From positions 303,568,956 through 303,632,955 of the forward strand of contig NC_081824.1 in assembly GCF_030867095.1 (NCBI RefSeq): a stretch of DNA of 64,000 bases, given 5' to 3'. The position numbers and the translations under genes are program-made. The DNA is from Alligator mississippiensis. Taxonomy: Eukaryota > Chordata > Crocodylia > Alligatoridae. Shown here in pieces: positions 22,929 to 30,130 of the stretch. Within the stretch, counting starts at the first letter, position 1, and every line of letters begins with the position of its first letter. The notes under the pieces are model-generated. The model was not told the DNA's origin, ran no database searches, and was given only the letters and a program-made list of their open reading frames with translations.

Positions 22929-23804
22929 TTAGCCCCGGGGGTGCCCCCTGGCCTGGGGGGACAGTCCCCTTCCTAGCCCTCCCTGTTTGCGCGCTCTGTT
23001 CGCTCTGTCATCGTAGGGTCTGCTTCCCTGACCTCTGATCATGCGCGTGGCTCTTCTCTGGACTCTCTCAAGCTTCTCCACATCCTTTTTGAATTGTGGA
23101 GCCCAAAACTGGACGCAGTACTCCAGCTGCGGCCTCACTAAGGCCGAGTACAGGGGGAGAATGACGTCCCGGGATTTGCTTGAGAAGCATCTATGGATGC
23201 AAGCCAGCACTTTGGTCGCTTTACTAGCAGCAGCATCGCACTGCAGGCTCATGTTCATCTTGTGGTCAATGATGACCCCCAAGTCTCTTTCTTCCATAGT
23301 GCTAACCAACATAGCACTGCCGAGCCTATAAGGATGCTGCGGGTTTTTCTTCCCAAGGTGGAGAACCTTGCATTTATCGGCGTTGAACACCATCAGATTC
23401 TCATCCGCCCACTTGCTGAGCCTGTCCAGGTCAGCCTGGATCACCCGCCTGTCTTCTGGCGTGGATGCTTTGCCCCAAAGTTTGGTGTCATCGGCGAACT
23501 TGGCCAGTCCGCTTCTGACTCCAGTGTCCACATCGTTAATGAAGATGTTGAACAGTATGGGTCCAAGGACAGAGCCCTGGGGGACCCCACTGGTCACAGG
23601 ACACCACGATGAGTGACTTCCATCAATTACTACCCTCTGGGTCCGACCCCGGAGCCAATTTTCCAGCCAGTGGATCGTGGGGGACCCAAGGCGACAATTG
23701 GCCAGTTTCTCCAAGAGACGATCATGGGACACCAGATCGAAGGCTTTTTTGAAGTCAAGATATATGACATCAATCTCATCTCCCTTGTCCAGGTGATAGG
23801 TCAC
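22929..23804 (-). pseudogene. CR1-A ORF2 fragment, RT domain fused by chance into copy B
   Basis: A 291-codon open frame on the minus strand; roughly residues 1-265 are CR1 RT including the FADD catalytic box and the region up to RMIRGQGSRPYDD. The last ~25 residues are read from the 5' leader of the inserted copy B and are not part of the LINE protein. The rest of A's ORF2 lies at 18093-17777. Copy A lacks the endonuclease and ORF1 (5' truncated), so it cannot be active. Confidence 0.85.
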
Positions 23805-23862
23805 CTGGTCGTAGAAGGAAATGAGATTGGGAAATGAGATTGAGATTGGTCAAGCAAGAAAA
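23005..23862 (-). mobile_element. CR1 copy A, 5' part (RT-coding)
   Basis: Continuation of copy A beyond inserted copy B. On the minus strand the open frame from 23804 encodes the RT core: [34 protein letters not shown], catalytic [11 protein letters not shown] and NADKCKVLHLGKK, nearly identical to copy F. After RPYDD the frame runs into the 5' end of copy B. Near 23820-23850 the motif AAATGAGATTG is duplicated, just before the copy ends (5' truncation at about 23862). Confidence 0.9.
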
Positions 23863-23971
23863 TTAAATTTTAATTTTAAAAATAAATTGTCTTGCTCGCC
23901 AATTTTGAAAATTTCTGTGGAATTTTATGTTATTTTCAAATACCAAGATGGCTTGTTTAACCTGAATCATG
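23863..23971. other. AT-rich spacer between CR1 copies A and C
   Basis: About 110 bp of A/T-rich sequence (AAATTAAATTTTAATTTTAA) matching neither CR1 copy. Probably the original host sequence between two insertions. Confidence 0.5.
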
Positions 23972-25629
23972 TCAGATTCATAGAAGTTAGGGGCTGGAAG
24001 GGACCTTACAAGATCATCAGGTCCAGCCCCCCTGCACTTGGGCAGGAAAGACTGCTGGGGTCAGATGACCCCAGCAAGGTGCACATCAAAAAGTTTTTTT
24101 AAAGATTGCCAGGGTAGGTGACTGTACTACCTCTGGAGGGAGTCTGTTCCAGGCCCTCAGCACTTGAATTATAAAGAAGTTTTTCCTTATGTCCAATCCA
24201 AAGCGATCTTCAATCAGTTTGTGCCCATTGTTTCTTGTCTTCCCCTAAGATGCCTTAGTGAGCAGATGCTCCCCACAGGCCCTGATGTACGCCCCTAATA
24301 TACTTATAGGCTGCTACCAAGTCCCCCCTAACCCTTCGCTTCTCCAGGCTGAACAGCCCCATGTCTTTCAGCCTCTCCTTGTATGACCTGTTCTCCAGAC
24401 CTCTAATCATGCTCATGGCCCTCCTTTGGATTCTCTCCAGCTTCTCCACATCCTTCCTGAAGTGTGGCACCTAAAACTGGATGCAGCACTCCAGCTGCAG
24501 TCTCACCAAGGCCAAGTAGAGCAGGAGGATGACATCCTTAGTCTTGCTTGAGATGCATCAGTAGATGCCATGCTAGTGTTTGATTTGCTCTGCCAGCTAT
24601 GGCATCACATTGGTGGCTCATGTTCACTCTGTGGTCTATCATGACCCCCAGGTCTCTTTCACTGTGGCACTGGCAAGTGTAGAACTGCCAAGCCTGTAAG
24701 TGTGTTGCAGATTATTTCTCCCCAGATGGAACACTTTACATTTCCCCATGTTAAACGTAACCAGGTTATGATCCGCCCACCTTGCAAGCCTGTCCAGGTC
24801 AGCCTATATCCCCAGCCTGTCCTTGAATGTGACTGCACTCTCTCATGATTTGGTGTCATCCGCAAACTTTTAATACCCAAATCCAAATCATTGTTGAACA
24901 TGTTGAAAAGCACTGGTCCAAGTACTGACCCCTAAGGGATATCACTGATCACCTTCCACCATGACGACTCAGTTCTGTCAATTAGTAACCTTTGGGTCCT
25001 ACCACGGAGCTAGTTACCTAGCCACCAGACTGTGAAGTAGTCAAGACCGCATTTTCCCAATTTGACCATGATGATGTCATGAGAGACCAGGTCAAAGGCC
25101 TTTTTGAAGTCCAAATATATGACATCAACCTCATTTCCCTTATCCAGGTGGCGAGTTACCTGATCTTAGAAGGAAATGAGGTTAGTCAGGCATGACCTGC
25201 CTGCAATGAAGCCGTGCTGGCTGTCCTTTAGAATACTGCCTTCTGTTAGCGTATGAATAATGAATTCCTTGATAATTTTTTCCAGGATTTTACCAGGGAT
25301 TGAGGTCAAACTGATTGCCCTGTAATTCTCTGGGTCCTCTTTGCTCCCATTCTTAAAGATAGGCACCACATTGGCCCTCTTCCAGTCTTCTGGGACCTCT
25401 CCCAAGTGCCACAAGTCCTCAAATAGCTTTACCATAGGTCACACAATGATATCGGCCAATTCTTTTAGCACTCTCGGATGTAGTTAATCCAGTCCTGCTG
25501 ACTTGTAGATATCCAGCCTCTCTAGGTGTTCCCCCACAAGATCTTTGCCAACTATGGGAGGGTGATCACCCCCACCTTAATCATCTTGTATCCTGTCAAG
25601 CAAGCGAACACCCTTGGCCTGGTGGAAGG
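23972..25629 (-). mobile_element. CR1 copy C, 3' two thirds (old, split)
   Basis: The minus strand carries a 3' UTR (tail at about 23972-23985, TCAGATTCATAGAAG), then degenerate ORF2. Recognisable pieces are MPHFRKDVEKLERIQRRA (24470-24420), LFNMFNNDLDLGIKS (near 24910) and an RT N-terminal part at 25435-25166 (DWKRANVVPIFKNGSKEDPE, DSQHGFIAGRSCLTNLISF). Many frameshifts show it is older than copies A, B, D and F. It continues at 25892-26431 and again near 33480. Confidence 0.85.
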
Positions 25630-25891
25630 TCAAATAGTCACAAACTCCTCCAAGACCATTTTAGGCTGGAAGTAAGGAAGAACTTCTTTACTGTCTGAGC
25701 CCCCAAGGCCTGGAACAGACTGCCACCAGAGGTGGTGCAAGCACCTACTCTGGACTTCTTTAAAAGACGTTTGGATGTTTATCTTGCTGGGATCCTTTGA
25801 CCTCAGCTGACTTCCTGCCCCTGGGGCAGGGGGCTGGACTCAATGATCTTCCGAGGTCCCTTCCAGACCTAATGTCTATGAAATATATGAA
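25630..25891 (+). mobile_element. CR1 fragment K (3' end only), inserted in copy C
   Basis: Plus-strand ORF2 C-terminus and 3' UTR: words GGCCTGGAACAGACTGCCAC, CTTGCTGGGATCCTTTGACC and CTTCCGAGGTCCCTTCCAGA, ending ATGTCTATGAAATATATG. On both sides the minus-strand copy C continues (left, VFHQ-region complement; right, ACCAACGCAAAGTATTTG), so K interrupts C. About 260 bp, strongly 5' truncated. Confidence 0.85.
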
Positions 25892-26431
25892 ATACCAACG
25901 CAAAGTATTTGTTTAGGAGTTCGGTTTTCTCCTGAATGTCAGTTAGCAGCTGTCCCATTTCATTCATCAGAAGCCCTATGCTTCCCTTCTTTTTTTTTTT
26001 GACTTCCTACATATCTAAAGAAGGATTTTTTGTTGTCCTTGTTTCTGGTTGCCAATTTGAATTCGGTTTCTGCCCTTCCTTTTCTAATATACTCCCTACA
26101 GGTGCAAATGATTGCTGTGTACTCCCCTTGGTAGTAATTTCTGACTTCCATCACTTATAAGCTTCTCTTTTCAATATCAGAAGGTCCATGACTTCCCTAT
26201 TGAGCCAAGGGGGTCTCCCAGCCCTTTTGCTGCCTTTCTTATGAAAAGTAATGGACTTCCTTTGTGCTCCAAGAATCACTTCCTTGAGGAATGACCATTT
26301 TTCTTGTATGCCTTTCCCCATTGGACCATGGTCCCACAGGGCCTTGCCAACCAATTTCCTAAGCTTGTGGAAATCAGTTTTCCTAAAATCAAGTATTTCT
26401 GCCCTACTGACTGATTTCCCTGTCTTATTCA
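25892..26431 (-). mobile_element. CR1 copy C, linker-coding part
   Basis: Continuation of copy C. The minus strand encodes the ORF2 linker between endonuclease and RT: KLATRNKDNKKSFFRYVGSQ (about 26070-26000) and SVSRAEILDFRKTDFHKLRK (about 26430-26360), in two or more frames. It stops at CCCTGTCTT where the 3' tail of copy D begins; matching sequence resumes near 33480. Confidence 0.85.
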
Positions 26432-27086
26432 TAGATGTTAACTGCAGAAGGGACCTCAATAGATCATCGAATCTGACCCCCTGCATAGGCAGGAAAGAGT
26501 GCTGGGTTTAGATGACCCCAGCTAGATGCCCATCTAACCTCTTCTTGAAGACGCCCAGGGTAGGGGAGAGCACCACCTCCCTTGGGAGCCCATTCCAGAC
26601 CTTGGCCACTCTAACTGTGAAGAAGTTCCTCCTAATTTCCAGTCTAAATCTGCTCTCTGCTAGCTTATGGCCATTATTTCTTGTCACCCCCAGCGGCGCC
26701 TCGGTGAGTACAGCCTCAACAATTCCCTTCTGCACCCCCATGATGAACTTATAGGCAGCCACGAGGTTGCCTCTCAACCTTCTCTTGTGGAGGCTGAAGA
26801 GGTCCAGGTGCCCCAGTCTCTCCTCGCAGGGCTTAGTCTGCAAGCCCTTAACGATATGAGTGGCCCTTCTCTGGACCCTCTCCAGGTTATCCGCATCCTT
26901 CTTGAAGTGTGGCGCCCAGAATTGCACGCAGTACTCCAACTGCGGTCTGACCAGCGCCCGACAGAGGGGCAGTATCACCTCCTTGGTTCTATTTGTCATG
27001 CACCTGCTGATGCATGATAAAGTGCAGTTAGCTTTGCTGATGACTTCATCACACTGATGACTCATATTCATCTTGGAGTCCACTAG
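26432..27086 (-). mobile_element. CR1 copy D, 3' part (B-type subfamily, inserted in C)
   Basis: The tail TTATTCATAGATGTTAACTG (about 26428-26447), then minus-strand ORF2 C-terminus over 26508-27143: SKMNMSHQCDEVISKANCTL, YCVQFWAPHFKKDADNLERV, VVLSPTLGVFKKRLDGHLAG. It belongs to the same subfamily as copy B. It breaks at CCACTAG (27080-27086) where copy E is inserted, and resumes at 27420. Confidence 0.9.
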
Positions 27087-27419
27087 ATTCATAGATGTTA
27101 GGGTCGGAAGGGACCTCAATAGATCGAGTCCGACCCCCTGCATAGGCAGAAAAGAGTGCTGAGTCTAGATGACCCCAGCTAGATGCATATCCAACCTCCT
27201 CTTGAAGACCCCCAGGGTAGGGGAGAGCACCACCCTGGGAGCCCATTCCAGACTTTGGCCACTCTAACTGTGAAGAAGTTCTTCCTAAATGTCCAGTCTA
27301 AATCTGCTCTCTGCTAGCTTGTGGCCATTATTTCTTGTAAACCCCAGGAGCGCCTTGGTGAATAAAACCTCACCAATTCCCTTCTGTGCCCCCGTGATGA
27401 ACTTATAGGCAGATGAGTT
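27087..27419 (-). mobile_element. CR1 copy E, 3' fragment inserted in copy D
   Basis: A second B-type 3' end (ATTCATAGATGTTAGGGTCG at its tail) of about 330 bp, covering the 3' UTR and the last ~80 codons of ORF2 in broken frames. Copy D sequence flanks it: GGAGTCCACTAG on the left and CTAGGACTCC on the right, with CTAG repeated, so the event is an insertion. Heavily 5' truncated. Confidence 0.88.
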
Positions 27420-28217
27420 CTAGGACTCCAAAATCTCTTTCTGCTTCTGTGCTACCAAGCAGGTCATTTCCTAGGCAGTAGGTGTGCTGGCCATTTTACC
27501 TCCCTAGGTGCAGCACTTTTCATTTCTCCTTGTTAAACTGTGTTCTATTGTTTTCTGCCCATTTGTCCAACCTGTCCAGGTCTGCCTGTAGTTGTTCCCT
27601 GCCCTCTGGTGTGTCCACTTTTCCCCACAGTTTTGTATCATCCGCAAATTTGGACAGTGTACACTTCACTCCCTCGTCCAAGTCACTGATGAAGACATTG
27701 AAGAGTATCGGTCCAAGGACCGAGCCCTACAGAACCCCACTGCCCACACCCTTCCAGGTGGATACCGACCCATCCACCACCACTCTCTAAGTTCAACCCT
27801 CTAGCCAATTTGCCATCCACCGGACTGTGTTATCCTCCAAGTCACAGCCTCTTAACTTGTTCACCAGTATGGGGTGGGATACCGTATCAAAGGCCTCCCT
27901 GAAGTCTAAGTAGACAATGTCAACTCCTACTCCTGAGTCCAGGTGTTTTGTAACCTGGTTGTAAAAAGAGACTAGATTAGTCAGGCATGATCTATCTGCT
28001 ACGAACCCGTGCTGGTTTCCCCTCAGCATAATTTTTCCTGCTGGGCTTTCACATATATGAGCCTTAGTAATCTTTTCAAAGACTTTGCCAAGGATGGAGG
28101 TGAGATTGACTGCCCTATACTTGCCTGGATCCTCCTTCCTCCCCTTCTTGAAAATAGGGACCACATTGGCCCTTTTCTAGTCCTCCGGGAACTGGCCTGT
28201 GCGCCACGAGTGTTCAG
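27420..28217 (-). mobile_element. CR1 copy D, RT-coding part
   Basis: The minus strand encodes the RT palm and fingers in broken frames: FIPIFKKGRKEDPGKYRAVN-like text, DIVYLDFREAFDTVSHPILV and VADRSCLTNLVSFYNQ. At 28164 the frame starts at the complement of GGACCACATTGGCCC; at 28217 (CACGAGTGTTCAG) it is broken by copy F and resumes at about 33137. Confidence 0.88.
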
Positions 28218-28458
28218 AGTTAGACACGGGAGCGGCGAGAGACACGCGGGTGAAAGCTTGCTGCGCCCCCGCTCCCCCGAAGCCCCCCAGAAACCCTCCA
28301 GCAGCCGCGGAGCCCCCCGCTGACCCCCAGCGCAGCCGGGGTAAGCGGGGCCCGTGGAGAGAAGGGGCTAACCCCTTAGTGTGTGTGTGGGAGGCGGCAG
28401 CTGAGTGGAGCCGGGCCGGGTCAAGCCCCGCCCAGGCCCCTACTTGGCCCAGCCCCCC

Positions 28459-28496
<38 letters not shown>

Positions 28497-28645
28497 GGGG
28501 GTACTCACCAGCCCCCCTCCAGTAAGGCAGGGTCCCCCAAATCCTGGGCAGGGCCCCCGTATTTGCCTTAAGAGCAGCTTCCTCGACGGCAGGCCCACTG
28601 TGCATGCGCGCAGTTTAAAAGGGCCCGCCGACCGGGAAAAAGCCC
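28218..28645 (+). repeat. CR1-F 5' leader unit 1 (tandem, period 428 bp)
   Basis: Starts AGTTAGACACGGGAGCGGCG; about 245 bp of it recur at 28646-28890 with few changes, including GCAGCCGGGGTAAGCGGGGC and AAGGGGCTAACCCCTTAGTG. Its distal part (28463-28645) has a GA microsatellite (28462-28493), a GCATGCGCGCA word and TTTAAAA at 28614-28620, 26-32 nt before the start of unit 2. This looks like promoter sequence preceding a transcript start. Confidence 0.8.
28462..28493 (+). repeat. (GA)n microsatellite in CR1-F leader
   Basis: About 16 GA repeats within the first leader unit; absent from the second unit, which reads GGGAGCCACGCG there. Confidence 0.95.
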
Positions 28646-28650
28646 AGTTA
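28614..28650 (+). promoter_or_regulatory. Putative promoter at the CR1-F monomer junction
   Basis: TTTAAAA at 28614-28620 sits 26-32 bases before AGTTAGAC (28646), which is the first base block of both leader units. Position and GC-rich context suggest a TATA-like box plus transcription start. Copy B has TTTAAA in its leader too. Inference only. Confidence 0.4.
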
Positions 28651-29032
28651 GACGCGGGAGCGGCGAGAGACGTGCGGGTGGAAGCTCGCTGCGCCCCCGC
28701 TCCCCTGAAGCCCCCCAGAAACCCTCCAGCAGCCGCGGAGCCCCCCGCTGACCCCCAGCGCAGCTGGGGTAAGCGGGGCCCGTGGAGAGAAGGGGCTAAC
28801 CCCTTAGTGTGTGTGTGGGAGGCGGCGGCTGAGTGGAGTCAGGCCGGGTCAAGCCCCGCCCAGGCCCCTACTTCGCCCAGCCCCCCAGGGAGCCACGCGA
28901 ACAGGCTGCACAAACAGGCACGCTTCTCTGCCGGCGCGTGAGTTAGCGTGGAGTTCGTGCGGGAGGGCGCCAGACCCTGCCTGCACACCCCCCAGGGTAG
29001 ACAGTCCCAGCTGTAGCCAGCCTACCAGAGGC
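28646..29032 (+). repeat. CR1-F 5' leader unit 2 and ORF1 5' UTR
   Basis: Repeats the opening of unit 1 (AGTTAGACGCGGGAGCGGCG) up to the word CAGCCCCCCAGGGAG near 28890, then diverges (GCCACGCGAACAGGCTGC) toward ORF1. It contains a splice-donor-like G|GTAAGC at about 28769. Very GC- and CpG-rich. Confidence 0.75.
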
Positions 29033-30130
29033 ATGACACGGATGGGCACGCGCCGCACCCCGAGGGTCCCCTCGGGCTCCGCGGCCCCCCCCTCTGGCAC
29101 CTCAGAGACAGCCACCCAGATGGAGCCCCTGGTTCCGGGCTCCACGCAGACGGAGCCCCTGGCTCTCGGCTGCGGGGGCTGCCTGTCCCTTTTTCAGGCT
29201 CTGGGACCTGGGAGCATGGCGACCTCCCCTTGCGGGGTCTGCTCCCTTTTGGGGTCTCTGGCACGCCAGCTGGAGGAGCTCCAGGCCACAGTCCACAGAC
29301 TGCGTGCCATCAGGGACTGCGAGCAGCAGATAGACTCCTACTGCCAGGCCCTTCTCCCCCGGGAGGCAGAGGGTAGATCACAGTCTCCCTCCAGGCCAGA
29401 GGAGGACTCTGGGACCTCCTGCTGTGTCCAGCCAGGGGCATGGACCAAGGTGGTCAAGGGCCCTAAGGCCCGCCGCACCAAGGCCCCACCCCCGCCACAA
29501 CTGAGCAACAGGTATGCACCTCTTGCTGCCCCAGCAGAGCCTGCTGAGTTGCCGGCCCCCACAGGCAACATGGGCCCAACTGCAACTCCCGCCCCTGCTC
29601 TCCCCAAGACAAAACGTAAGGTGTTTGTTGTGGGAGACTCCCTCCTGAGGGGGACAGAGGGGCCAATCTGCCACCCTGACCCCTTAGCCCGGCAAGTCTG
29701 CTGCTTCCCAGGGGCCCGCATCCGGGACATTGCAGAGAGGATCCCCAAGCTCCTCAAACCCACAGACCGCTATCCCATGCTCCTTATTCATGTGGGCACC
29801 AATGACACGGCTCGGAGCACTCCCAGCCAGGTCATGAGGCGCTACAGGGATTTGGGAGCGGGGCTTAAGGGTCTGGGGGCACAGGTGGTGTTCTCGTCGA
29901 TCCTCCCAGTCTCAGGCTATGGGCTGAGAAGGGACAGGAGGATCTATGTGGTCAACCAAAGACTGCGGCGCTGGTGTCGTCAGGAAGGCTTTGGCTTTCA
30001 TGACCACAGCCCGCTCTTTGGCGAGAGAGGCAGCGAGCTGCTGGGAAGAGATGGTCTCCACCTCTCTCCCCTAGGGAGGAGGCTCTTCTCAGCCAGACTG
30101 GCTGACCTGCTCCACCGGGGTTTAAACTAA
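29033..30130 (+). CDS. CR1-F ORF1 protein with SGNH/GDSL esterase domain, intact
   Basis: 365 residues from the AUG at 29033 (MTRMGTRRTPRVPSG); the frame is open upstream to 28811 but the homologous start in copy B supports 29033. Near residues 45-70 there are two CX2C pairs (CGGC and CGVC) that might bind zinc; copy B lacks them. A coiled coil follows (LARQLEELQATVHRLRAI, about residues 75-100), then a proline-rich linker. The SGNH hydrolase domain shows GDSLLRG (Ser203), HVGTND (Gly255, Asn257, Asp258) and DGLHLSP (Asp340, His343). In the CR1 family ORF1p is thought to bind element RNA and to have esterase activity. The last codons are CGG GGT TTA AAC TAA, giving the slip heptamer described at 30121. 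Confidence 0.93.
   Translation: MTRMGTRRTPRVPSGSAAPPSGTSETATQMEPLVPGSTQTEPLALGCGGCLSLFQALGPGSMATSPCGVCSLLGSLARQLEELQATVHRLRAIRDCEQQIDSYCQALLPREAEGRSQSPSRPEEDSGTSCCVQPGAWTKVVKGPKARRTKAPPPPQLSNRYAPLAAPAEPAELPAPTGNMGPTATPAPALPKTKRKVFVVGDSLLRGTEGPICHPDPLARQVCCFPGARIRDIAERIPKLLKPTDRYPMLLIHVGTNDTARSTPSQVMRRYRDLGAGLKGLGAQVVFSSILPVSGYGLRRDRRIYVVNQRLRRWCRQEGFGFHDHSPLFGERGSELLGRDGLHLSPLGRRLFSARLADLLHRGLN
30121..30127 (+). promoter_or_regulatory. Candidate -1 ribosomal frameshift site joining CR1-F ORF1 to ORF2
   Basis: ORF1 codons read GG[T TTA AAC] TAA, so the heptamer U_UUA_AAC is in the correct phase and abuts the stop. The same heptamer in the same phase serves as the -1 slip site in coronavirus replicase genes. 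A -1 shift reads TTT AAA CTA AGC and continues in ORF2 without a stop. Ten nt later come GGGGG (30138-30142) and GGGGG (30145-30149), and an exact 8-bp stem CTGCTGGC/GCCAGCAG (30161-30168 with 30190-30197). TTA is an odd Leu codon in this GC-rich frame, where neighbouring Leu codons are CTG/CTC. Confidence 0.65.

Larger units (their letters stand above)
18094..23004 (-). mobile_element. CR1 copy B, near full length, inserted in copy A
   Basis: Element of about 4.9 kb on the minus strand with, from its 5' end: a GC-rich promoter/leader (23004-22234), ORF1 (22233-21169), ORF2 (21178-18185, two frameshifts) and a 3' UTR ending in repeated ATAGATTCATAGATTCATAG (about 18094-18115). It interrupts copy A with a 7-bp direct repeat CTGTCAT (18087-18093 and 23005-23011). 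Its subfamily differs from A/F, with the 3' motif GGGTCGGAAGGGACCTC and a different ORF1. Confidence 0.92.

Noticed and set aside
28811..29032. Upstream in-frame start (28811) for CR1-F ORF1
   Set aside because: The stretch is GC-rich leader sequence and the homologous ORF1 start in copy B aligns with 29033.
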